The notes beneath the pieces were generated by a model. It had not been told where the DNA came from. It searched no databases and worked only from the letters and a program-made list of their open reading frames with translations. A stretch of DNA of 64,000 nt from Daphnia carinata. Its lineage: Eukaryota; Arthropoda; Branchiopoda; Diplostraca; Daphniidae. The stretch lies in assembly GCF_022539665.2 (NCBI RefSeq), contig NC_081333.1, forward strand, positions 5,950,971 to 6,014,970, written 5' to 3'. Positions 56,031 to 64,000 of the stretch are shown here, piece after piece (positions within the stretch are counted from its first letter, which is position 1; each line of letters opens with the position of its first letter). Made by a program: the position numbers and the translations under genes.

Positions 56031-57769
56031 CAATCCTGAAGAAATGGAAGAATGTCTAACAGTTAAGCTCTCGCACTTCACAGGTATGTGTTAATCTTTA
56101 CATTTAAGGAAGACTGGCCAGTTCATTCCATTGATTTTCAGGGAAAAAGCTGGATTTATCTGATAAGAAAACATAAACCAAACTAAACGAAAGTTAGATG
56201 AAATGAAGAAGAAATTTAAATGGAAAAATAAGAAGAAGAGGTCATGAATTGCCAAACTTGCACGAGTCACCCAGGCAGCATCTGTGCCATCAACCTCTGG
56301 TCCTTCAGAGTTTGTCAAAGCAGAAATTCCTGAAAGAAGATTAGCAATTACACTGCCAACACCAATTTTCAACAGTGAAGGCTGCCTAGTTTTCATGAAA
56401 TTTGATTTTGGAGAACTATTTAATCCCTCACCCATTCTGAAAAAGACCACTTTAGATCAATAAGTGGCAACGATTAAAATGAAGAAGAAAAGCTTAAACC
56501 GATAGTGAGAATCTTGGTAGGCTAAGCTGAAGTTCAGAATGCAAGAAGCATTGAAGAGAAACAGGCATGAAATGGTGCTTTGCGAATAGCTGAAGGTTTT
56601 CAGGTAAACTTTCAATTTTACAAACACATTTGTAAGGTCTCGAAACTTTTAACCTTTCTGTATTGCAATAGGTAAAAGACTGTGTGGAATTGCTTGACAA
56701 ATAAATTAAGAAACGAGATAAAATCAAATCAGAAAGTAAAAAACAATTGGGCTGAACGCATCGAAGAAAAGGAAATGAGAAAGGAATAACAACAGAAAAA
56801 GAGAAATGCCAACATTAAGAAAAAGAAAACTGAAAAGAAAGAACATTAAGTGAATAAACTAAAGAAAAAAGGCAAACTTATCGTATGAAATACTGATGCT
56901 GACTCATGGATGAGCTAAGCTCGTGTTCTGTCATGTGCAAGCCATGTCGTGATTGTTTTTTATAAGAATACACTGGCATGCCTTCCATGATCGTGGAAAA
57001 TTTGAAGAAAAAAAATCATAGATTCATTTTAAAAGGTTTAGTATCTTTACTAATATCAGACTCATAAAAGAAAGTCCTTCATGGTAAAAAATAATTAAAA
57101 TTGATTTTTAATTGTTAGTAGCTTTGTTAACGGCAAGTGCAAAGCTTCCTTATATTTCGCTGTAGTATATGATGTGTAATTAGGTAACCAACAGCTGCTT
57201 GAAAATGTGCATAGAGGGAAAACAAGACACAAAACGTAAAAATTCATTTATAATTGCTGGAAAAACGCGAGTTCTTACCAGAGACGTAGATGGTTCTCTC
57301 GGACTAAACGCGAGGTTGTTCTTTCACAAAAGATTGCTCTTTAACAAAAGCCATGCAATAGCTATTTAAGTTTGACTCATAGACGTTCCTGCGCAAATTG
57401 AATATTCAAGTTTTGCTCGAACTATTTATTGCTTTGGTGAAAAGCGCTCCAAGCCTAGATAACAATTAGCAGTCACCGCCTGGCATAGTTATAGGCTTAT
57501 AGCAGGAGGTTATGATTTTAATATATTTATTTGACTCTATGTAATTGTTAAAAGAATTGAAAATGTGATAAGAAAATAAATGGTATGAGAATCAATGTTG
57601 AATTATAAAATTCTTTCTTTTTGTCCTTGTCTCAAACGATAGTTTAAGTTTGTAATGTTCTTCCTATAAAAATTATTTATCCAATGTTAATAATAATAAA
57701 CTAGTCTTCGTATTAACATATCTTTGTTCCCAGCAACCACAAAAGCCCCGCGGAACTCATTCAGTTTCC

Positions 57770-58200
57770 GTATTCACAACAAATCAGTGGCCTTTACCTA
57801 TGGAATAAGTATCGAAAAAGGGAAGTTATAAGGGAGTTGGACTAAGGATTGGGGGGAATGATCAAAGAGGGTGGACAGAACAAGGCTAAGTGCAAAAAAC
57901 ATATATTTCTTATATTATATTTAAAGAAGCGATAGTAGTTCAATAAACAAAAATTGTGAAAAATGAACTTTATTTAACGGGATATTAGCAATATATAAAT
58001 ACTAACATAATCCGAAATAAGATTGCTATCGAATAAATAATCAAAGATTAACTAGCGTACATACGCTAACATTGTTTCATCTCGGCAAACCTTATAGAAA
58101 GTCACGGTTTCAGTAACTTTTGTATATTTCAACTTCCACGGAATAGGAGATTGGAATGACATTTTGGAAACAAATATAAAGTGTTTAGGAACATGGAAAT
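57770..58200. other. Interval between the foldback element and the CUB gene
   Basis: No coding similarity to BEL or CUB proteins seen. The missing 5' exons of the CUB gene are not recognisable here. Confidence 0.35.
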
Positions 58201-58202
58201 TG

Positions 58203-58340
58203 ACTGGAGAAAAAGGCCCAGTCCCATGAAGAAAAAGGCCCACTTTTAAAATTGGAAAAAATTGGTCCTATTTTGAATGGGCATTTTTCGTATAGGCCTT
58301 TTTCTCCGGCCTTTTTCGTCTGGGCCTTTTTCTACGACCT
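58203..58340. repeat. Head-to-head module array, AAAAAGGCC variant
   Basis: Forward modules GGAGAAAAAGGCCCAGT and GAAGAAAAAGGCCCA are followed by reverse modules GGCCTTTTTCTCCGG, CCTTTTTCGTCTG and GGGCCTTTTTCTACG. Layout and the GGAGAAA start match the GAAATAGGACT arrays; the core differs. It lies 160 bp before the first visible CUB exon. Confidence 0.75.
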
Positions 58341-58500
58341 CCTGGTTGATTGCTGGTGCTTACAGTATTACGCTGCAATTTAAGAATTTTGAAACTGAAA
58401 CGGGGAAAGACACACTGAAAGTATGTAGATATGTAGCTTAACTTATGGTTACCGTATGTGAAGTGGTTATTCGCTGACAAGGTTGTATTTATATTTGCAG

Positions 58501-60147
58501 ATTTATTTGGGAACAACAAAGTCTTCAGAGCTTTTTGCCGATTTAAGTGGCCCATATATGCCAAATGCAATAACCAAGTATACTGAATCAATTTTGCTAG
58601 TGTTTACAAGCGATTCAGCGAACAGCTATACAGGATTCAGTATTACCTACCAAATCGTAGTAAGTAAAATGGAGGAGAGCTAGCGAGAATTAATGGTTTC
58701 AAACGTAAAATTTTCGTGAATGCAGTCTGACTAGCACCGAATATCCTTAAATAGACGATAACGTAGAATAGATGGTTGAACCGGATGGTTTTCTAAGCGT
58801 TCGAAAGTAAGCGTGCTTTAGCAATCCCAAAATAAGCGTCTGTATAGCAATAGCAATTTAATCGCTTTACAACCACCGATGCATACTCGGTTTTCACTTT
58901 AAGAGCCTTAGTTATGTTAGTTGTTTAATGCAGTTAGTTTCTAGTGTAATACCATGAAGGATCAATGTAAGCAAAGAAGCATAGCATACATATTAAAATA
59001 GTATATGTGTAAAGTAGAGGGGAACCCACCAAGGCATTCTTCTCTTTCATTAACACGTCTTGCAAGCATTAAACAAAAATGTGATGTTTACTGATCTAAG
59101 TTTATATGTCTAATATACTGTAATACGTTTGGTTTTTGGTGTGGTAGGTTCGACCAACAACACTTCCTTCTTCTACTACACCCAGAACTAAAGCTACTCC
59201 AACATACGCTCCAATTATCTGCGGTAGGCCTATACTTTTGAGCTGTAATATAATATTGAACATGACGGTTTTAACAAACACCAGCCTTGTCTCCAGTAAA
59301 TTAAACGGAGAAAGTCTGGAGTGCTTTTTCTAAGTACCCATTTCTGTGTTTCCGTATATGAGAAAGTTACCAGTTTCATTGTCAACATTTTTTTATTAAA
59401 ATTTCGAAGGCAGCTCAACAGAAACAGACTACCTAACGACTTATCCGTGGAACGTCACAACAGGAAACCCATCGGGTAAAACCTTGTATATGTTTGCTTA
59501 CGGATCGATTAAGGATTCACTTGGATCCTTTTACATTTACTTTCATTTGATTTCTACACGTTTTCCTTTTTATTTTGCGGAACCTTCTAATTGTGGCGGT
59601 TTAATTAGTGGGTACAGCGGCATCCTCGAGTCACCAAACTACCCAAATGAATACGGAAACTGGCTTGATTGCCGCTGTTTAGTCCAAGTACCATGCGGCT
59701 ATCGAATGCGATTGTACTTCAATTCTTTTAACACGGAATCGGGTTACGATGTCGTTAATGTACGATAACGCAAATTTTATTACTACTTCTTATAGAGAGG
59801 TCGGTAACTCGACTCGACGGCGAAGTGCATTAGGTTATAGAATATTACCATGTTACTTACGTAAATTGTACGAGGTTCAAAAATTTCTCCCCGATTTCAC
59901 AAAATTTTAGAATAGCTGCCTACCAACTCAGTTTATATTTCCTTATCCAAAATCTTTATCTTTTAAATATACCAACTATTAGGTTCATGACGAACCATCC
60001 ACAAGCGACTACCTTCTTCTGAGGGCATCTGGCACCAGTCGTCCTTCTACCGTATGTTCGAGCTCAAATGAAATTCTGTTGCGATTCACGACGGACAGCT
60101 CCGGAACCAGATCGGGTTGGCAATCAACATTTGAATACTACTACTAG
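58501..60147 (+). CDS. CUB-domain protein, 3' four exons (5' end missing)
   Basis: Exons 58,501-58,659, 59,148-59,223, 59,410-59,759 and 59,983-60,147 join in frame to 249 residues ending at a stop. CUB domains are extracellular beta-sandwich binding modules. The first exon is the C-terminal half of a CUB domain (ELFADLSGPYMPNAIT, then LLVFTSDSANSYTGFSITYQ). A Thr/Pro/Ser-rich linker follows (RPTTLPSSTTPRTKATPTY). The second CUB runs from NCGGLISGYSGILESPNYPN to LLRFTTDSSGTRSGWQSTFE, with Cys residues in LDCRCLVQVPCGY and TVCSSS. 59,476-59,580 is in frame but hydrophobic and unlike a CUB, and would be an intron if its last bases were AG; they read GG. With no 5' exons in view, the gene may be truncated by the elements upstream. 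Confidence 0.78.
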
Positions 60148-60149
60148 TT

Positions 60150-60700
60150 AACCTGACAATATTGTAACCGAAGCAAGAACCAAGAGTGATCAATATACAA
60201 GGATTGCGAAACGAATAGTTGCTTACACCTAGAAAAAAATGTTTAAATGCGGTATCGCTTACTCTGTTGCCTCACGATGTAATGATTATCCAGTAAATCA
60301 AACTGAATCAAAGCTATCTTCAGTCAAATCGTCCTATATCTCTTCGAACATTGGAACGATGGACCTCCTCAGAATCGAAATTCTGGTAACATCGACACGT
60401 ATGCAAGAGAAATGGTCTGACTTCATTCTTGTAGTTGTTACTCGAATAGTTGTTTTTTTTCTGCCATATTTAATAGAACAATAGTTATTTCCCGTGAAGT
60501 AAGCTTCGGTAAGGTGTTCAGTAAACAGTTTTTTCCGACACACAATTAGTATTTCAACTGAACCTATGATCTTTCAACTCGCGCAACAATTGAAACGAAG
60601 TTTTTAATGGAATTCTATTGTCACTTTTGGACAAGGTGCTATTTTAGGCTCCATTCATTGTCAGAAAGTCTTCATCAATCTTTCAATGTGTTTTCCAATT
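60150..60700. other. Downstream flank of the CUB gene
   Basis: No recognised coding sequence; expected to hold the 3' UTR. The open frame at 60,239-60,484 has no domain. Confidence 0.35.
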
Positions 60701-60702
60701 GG

Positions 60703-61060
60703 GATTGGCGGTGAAATAGGACTGAAACGAAATAGGACTGGAGAAATAGGACTGAAAATTTCCAGTCCTATTTCTACCGGAGAAATAGGACTGAGAGAAA
60801 TAGGACTGACTTTTTAAAACTTTCAGGACAGTCAAAACAACAAAACAAAACAAAATAAAATAAATAGGACTATTTCTAAGGAGAAATAGGACTGATGCCG
60901 AGGAGAAATAGGACTGCTGGCATGGAGAAATAGGACTGTCCTAAAAGTTTTAAAAAGTCAGTCCTATTTCTCCCAGTCCTATTTCTCCGGTAGAAATAGG
61001 ACTGGAAATTTTCAGTCCTATTTCTCCAGTCCTATTTCGTTTCAGTCCTATTTCACCGGC
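60703..61060. mobile_element. GAAATAGGACT-module element, compact copy
   Basis: Starts GATTGGCGGTGAAATAGGAC and ends with the mirrored CAGTCCTATTTCACCGG. I count nine forward GAAATAGGACT and six reverse AGTCCTATTTC modules in 358 bp, split by a short AAAACAAAACAAAATAAAAT tract. The long unique arms of the 43-kb member are absent. CCAATTGG occurs just outside both ends (about 60,695 and 61,066), a possible but unproven target duplication. Confidence 0.85.
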
Positions 61061-61129
61061 TACCCCAATTGGTTACGAAATATGATCGGACAAAATGAAT
61101 TAAGAGTGCACGAAAAAAGCTCGATTTTT

Positions 61130-61430
61130 CATTAAAGTAAAAGCTGTCCTATTTCCCCGTCAAAATGAGACTGTTTCTACCATCTGTTTCCAGGTTTCAT
61201 GATAAACTTGGACTTATTTCAGTTAATGATTCGGCTACTTTCCTCAAGAACGTATGTGGTATAAAGGGTCGAAAACCGTTACTTTCTAATACTTTGCCGA
61301 ATATCAAACAACGGTAACGAGCTACACACTTTACTCTCTTATTATTCATTTGTTGCTAGACTCATTTTCGATTTTTTATTACCGTATTCTTCATACCATT
61401 AGCCATATTACTCCTTGCTGTCGCTGTACG
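61130..61430. other. Interval 3' of the I29 gene
   Basis: No coding sequence recognised. TGTCCTATTTCCCCG at about 61,145 is a lone relic of the module family. Confidence 0.4.
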
Positions 61431-61435
61431 TGTCA

Positions 61436-61924
61436 TTAAGCAATCTTCCTTTTTGGTTTCTTCGAAGGTCTTTTCCCCTTGAAATGATTTTTCCATTCTT
61501 CCTTCGTCTGAAAACGTGGCAATAACATGAAGCATTTTGTAGGATTATTTTGATAAGTACATCTGTTTAATATGAGTTTATACCATGTCAGCGTATTTGT
61601 TTTCTGCCAGCGTGTAAGAATGCTTGCCTTCCTTGAACTCTTCATTGTGTTTGTCGATGTTGGCGATGTTCTTCTCCCAAATTTTTCGTCTTTTCAGTTC
61701 TTCAGCATCATTTGCATACGTCTTTCGAAATTTTACCTGAAATGAATAAGCATTCGACTAAAAATTCCACACCAAAGAAGTATATATTAGCAGAGGCAGA
61801 TGGACGGGATATTTACCTTAAAACGTTCCCAACGCTCGTCGACATCAGGATTTGGCTTGAATTCGGAGGAAGCGATCGTAGTACACACTACCACTATCAA
61901 AAGAAAAACGTAACAACACCTCAT
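61436..61924 (-). CDS. Secreted stand-alone cathepsin-propeptide inhibitor (I29 domain)
   Basis: Three exons, 61,817-61,924, 61,584-61,736 and 61,436-61,507, join through GT-AG introns to 110 residues. Residues 1-20 (MRCCYVFLLIVVVCTTIASS) form a signal peptide. The rest is an I29 inhibitor domain, the fold that occupies the active-site cleft of cathepsin L-like cysteine proteases. The ERFNIN pattern is complete in EELKRRKIWEKNIANIDKHN (E-x3-R-x3-W-x2-N-x3-I-x3-N), followed by TLAENKYADM, a variant of the GNFD motif, and KEEWKNHFKG. The protein ends in a basic tail with no papain-like domain, so it should act as a free inhibitor, like CTLA-2 or Drosophila crammer. An upstream in-frame Met exists, but the chosen start gives the cleanest signal peptide. 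Confidence 0.88.
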
Positions 61925-62049
61925 TTTGATGAGTACAAAAACAAGCGACAGTGAAATGTAATAATTCCAACTGCCACAATTCCAACGCAACACCATAAAA
62001 CGCAAAGTGTCGCACACGTTAAGGCTTGCAATCATAAAAACCAATTTCG

Positions 62050-62445
62050 GGTCAATAGGATCCTCGGGCGCTTATTCAGGTGCGTTAACAGGTGTTCAAA
62101 TAAACTAGCTCATTTAGCACCCTCCCACCAATCGTCACCTCATGCCTGTAAATTACATAATAGGATGTACACATGAATTTGCTTGGTGCTTTTCATGGCT
62201 TGGAACTCATGTTTTTCCTAGAACATAACAGTTCCATTAAACTGTACCTAAGTTTCGTAGACCCTAGCTACACAAAATAAATGTTACATTACCCCTTGGA
62301 ATAAGAAACCAAAAATCTATTTAGAAATTAACAAAAAAAAAATTAAATGAATTACATGATTGAGGTGTCTCATGCAGAAACAATAAGGGAATGTGTAAAA
62401 TTGCAGTAATCACTTACACTCTATTCAAATTCTAAACAAAACCAA
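62050..62445. other. Intergenic interval between the I29 gene and the next exon
   Basis: No coding sequence recognised. Should include the I29 promoter near 61,930-62,100 on the minus strand; no motif can be named with confidence. Confidence 0.35.
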
Positions 62446-62450
62446 CTTCT

Positions 62451-62696
62451 TTACAGGGTTGTTTGCGAGCTTGCTTGCGTCAATGAACTCTCTTTTTCTT
62501 TTTCTATTTGAAATATTTTCCACATGGCTTGCTGCTCACTATCTTCGAGATATTCTTCAGGGCGATTTTGAAGTAAAGAATCGTGCGCTTGGTAGCCACC
62601 AACCCACTCTTTCATTCGAACTGCGATGCTAGCCAACAGGTTGTCGTCAAGAAGAGAAGAATCCTCACGTTCTCGAATTGTAGCCGGTAACGATAA
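62451..62696 (-). CDS. Last exon of an unidentified gene (partial)
   Basis: On the minus strand a splice acceptor (TTTTTGGCCAG) precedes 81 in-frame codons ending in TAA. The peptide is acidic with ordinary composition (ASIAVRMKEWVGGYQAHDSL, then PEEYLEDSEQQAMWKIF), unlike transposon debris. I recognise no family. Upstream on its strand lies the family B repeat (62,705-63,489), so the preceding intron seems to have received that repeat within 10 bp of the acceptor. Earlier exons are outside the window. Confidence 0.45.
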   Translation of the reverse strand, partial: LSLPATIREREDSSLLDDNLLASIAVRMKEWVGGYQAHDSLLQNRPEEYLEDSEQQAMWKIFQIEKEKESSLTQASSQTTL

Positions 62697-62704
62697 CTGG
62701 CCAA

Positions 62705-63489
62705 AAAGTAAAATAATAAAAGTAAAATAATAACTTTTACCTTTCGAATCATTACCTTTTTTCCTTCAATCATATGTTTTTATGAATCTCTAGAAAATGC
62801 CGTCATTTCACAGCCAAATTTGTTTTCTTTTGGTGAAATTGCGCGTTCAATAATATGCTGAAAGATTTCGCTACTTAACGCTACCAATAAATTGAAAGTT
62901 TTGTTATTTATACATGTTTAGTATTTAAATTAACTATTCATTTTCTGGGATGTTATAGTTCTGTTTAATACCCATTATTTCCAATTAGTTAGATTATCTG
63001 GGGTTTCAAAATAATAAAAAAACTAATTAAAAGCTGCCATAATGGCGTATAAATTTTGAATTTTGACTCAGAAACCCTCCCGTTCGGCTATTTATCGTAA
63101 TTGGAAAACATAACTTTTGCGAAATAATATAGATATCTTATATAGCTATGTTTTTATAAAATCGGAATTAATTTATATTAATATTTTTATATGCAAATTC
63201 AAAGCTTAATGGCTAAAGTAGCGTTTCAAATTTACGACCTTGAAGTCGTCCACTATTGCCGCCAGTCGATATTGCCTGGGGCTATTTGACCAAAATTGGC
63301 CAATAGAAAAAAAGTGTAATGTCACCCCAGCAGACGAAATTTAAATGTCAAAGCCGGTGTGTAAGCGAATTAGCGCATGAAAAAAAAGCGCTTTTGTTAG
63401 AAGAGGATTCGTAAAACCATTGGCTTAAGCCAACTGCTTGGCTGACTGCAAGAGCCAAACGGTTGGCCTAGGAGACGGAGACCAAGTTG
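62705..63489. repeat. Dispersed repeat family B, copy 2 (inverted relative to copy 1)
   Basis: Reverse complement of 19,492-20,290. Ends GAGACGGAGACCAAGTTG. Shared inner words include GCGCTTTT, CCCCAGCAGACGAAATTTAA and AGCGTTTCAAATTTACGACC. It has an extra ~30 bp near 63,370 (CACCGGTGTG-like region) missing from copy 1 and lacks the doubled hairpins of copy 1. Confidence 0.8.
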
Positions 63490-63626
63490 TTATATCCAGC
63501 TCATCCAATCAGTTATCAATTTTATTTTATATTTTTCAATTAACTCAGGTGCAGTGAGAGGGTTTTGGATGTTGCATGCAGTTGGAATGTGCTGTTGACT
63601 GGAAGAATATATTGCATGATAACGGC

Positions 63627-63870
63627 GTTTTCCCCTATTGCGCCGAAATCTGTCGTTGCAAAAAGTGGTTTTATTCCCTATTGCACCGCAAAATTTTGTT
63701 GCAATAAAATAAGATTTCCCCTATTGTACCGAACGATTACTTATCTTACATATGTATATATTTTATAGTAAGTTATTTTAATTTCTTAGTTAACATTTTA
63801 AAATTATTAAGTATACTTACCGAAAAATTTCGTTAGCACTCACAGTTGTTTTCCCCTATTGTAACGAAAA
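63627..63870. repeat. Dispersed module cluster, CCCTATTGCACCG variant
   Basis: TTTTCCCCTATTGCGCCGAAA, TTTATTCCCTATTGCACCG, TTTCCCCTATTGTACCGAA and TTTTCCCCTATTGTAACGAA occur at about 63,628, 63,670, 63,714 and 63,849 (first trimmed to 20 bases: TTTCCCCTATTGCGCCGAAA). A related inverted word, TTTCGGTGCAATAG, is at 55,331. All are in one orientation here. Confidence 0.6.
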
Positions 63871-64000
63871 ATTAAATACATTTTAAATACCAACCGACAA
63901 TACTCTTATGATTTATCTTTTTTTAAATTAAAACATTTTTACATAAACATATTACACTTGTACATACCGCCCGACAACAGTATTATGCTTCATTTTTCCG

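Larger units (their letters stand above)
52286..57767. mobile_element. Foldback element with 1.5-1.7-kb arms enclosing an Akt gene fragment
   Basis: The left arm (52,286-54,287, including the MITE) and right arm (56,031-57,767) are inverted copies. Ends read AACTGAATGAGTT(T/C)CGCGGGGC. Matches run through GCTTTTGTGGTTGCTGGGAAC, CTAACTGTTATCTAGGC-type sequence, the protein block at 53,810-54,034 and its mirror at 56,215-56,450. The central 1.7 kb (54,288-56,030) is not shared between the arms and holds a smaller palindrome and the Akt fragment. No transposase was recognised. Target duplication unclear. Confidence 0.8.

Noticed and set aside
57770-58200. Remaining 3' part of BEL element 2 beyond the foldback insertion
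   Set aside because: I looked for DUF5641 and LTR sequence after 57,767 and saw none, so the foldback element may not be a simple insertion into an intact BEL copy.
60703-61060. CRISPR-like array of short repeats
   Set aside because: Modules occur in both orientations, spacing is irregular, 'spacers' are not unique, and the context is eukaryotic with no cas genes.

Overview
This is eukaryotic, intron-bearing DNA, most likely from an arthropod and plausibly a branchiopod crustacean such as Daphnia. That is an inference from the metazoan Mediator gene with introns of roughly 55-130 nt, the CUB and cathepsin-propeptide genes, and the mix of BEL/Pao, Gypsy, Helitron, hAT, KDZ, MULE and DD38E Tc1-like elements. 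No bacterial operon, rRNA gene or CRISPR array is present. Most of the window is mobile-element sequence in successive layers of insertion; ordinary host genes are few.

Host genes: MED17 (14,651-17,446, minus) has nine inferred exons that join in frame from start to stop. A CUB-domain gene (58,501-60,147, plus) has its 3' four exons here and its 5' part missing. A compact three-exon gene (61,436-61,924, minus) encodes a secreted, stand-alone I29 cathepsin-propeptide inhibitor of 110 residues. A last exon of an unidentified gene lies at 62,451-62,696 (minus).

Layout: 1-6,230 is a decayed BEL/Pao element with a tRNA-like SINE in its interior. 6,930-9,050 is a broken, spliced FLYWCH/MULE transposase gene (minus). 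9,795-11,150 holds degenerate tandem repeats and a direct duplication. 11,166-11,615 is the first copy of a family built from head-to-head GAAATAGGACT modules. 12,855-14,072 carries two small CAGACTTGCC repeats. After MED17, a 3.7-kb hAT-like element (17,631-21,322) with a perfect 8-bp target duplication sits 184 bp upstream of the MED17 start codon. 21,880-23,262 is a C/T-rich tandem duplication. 23,264-32,327 is a Helitron (minus) interrupted by a 1.5-kb hAT (23,592-25,083, perfect 8-bp duplication) and by a 4.5-kb TIR element (25,771-30,248), which itself contains a DD38E Tc1-like transposon (26,039-27,523). 34,526-35,635 is an inverted repeat with tRNA-like sequence in both arms. 35,770-37,770 is a KDZ-type transposase remnant and 38,430-40,680 a Gypsy remnant. 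43,081-43,992 is a near-complete palindrome of the GAAATAGGACT family. 46,356-52,288 is a second BEL/Pao element with a tRNA-Phe primer site. 52,286-57,767 is a long-armed foldback element whose centre holds four intron-separated, stop-riddled exons of an Akt pleckstrin-homology domain.

Most noteworthy: (1) the family of short modules arranged head to head, present at several loci with locus-specific variants of the core; (2) the Akt PH-domain gene fragment enclosed by a foldback element; (3) the Helitron insertion stack, where removing each insert restores recognisable Helitron coding order. All calls rest on reading the sequence and on remembered family motifs; no database search was run.
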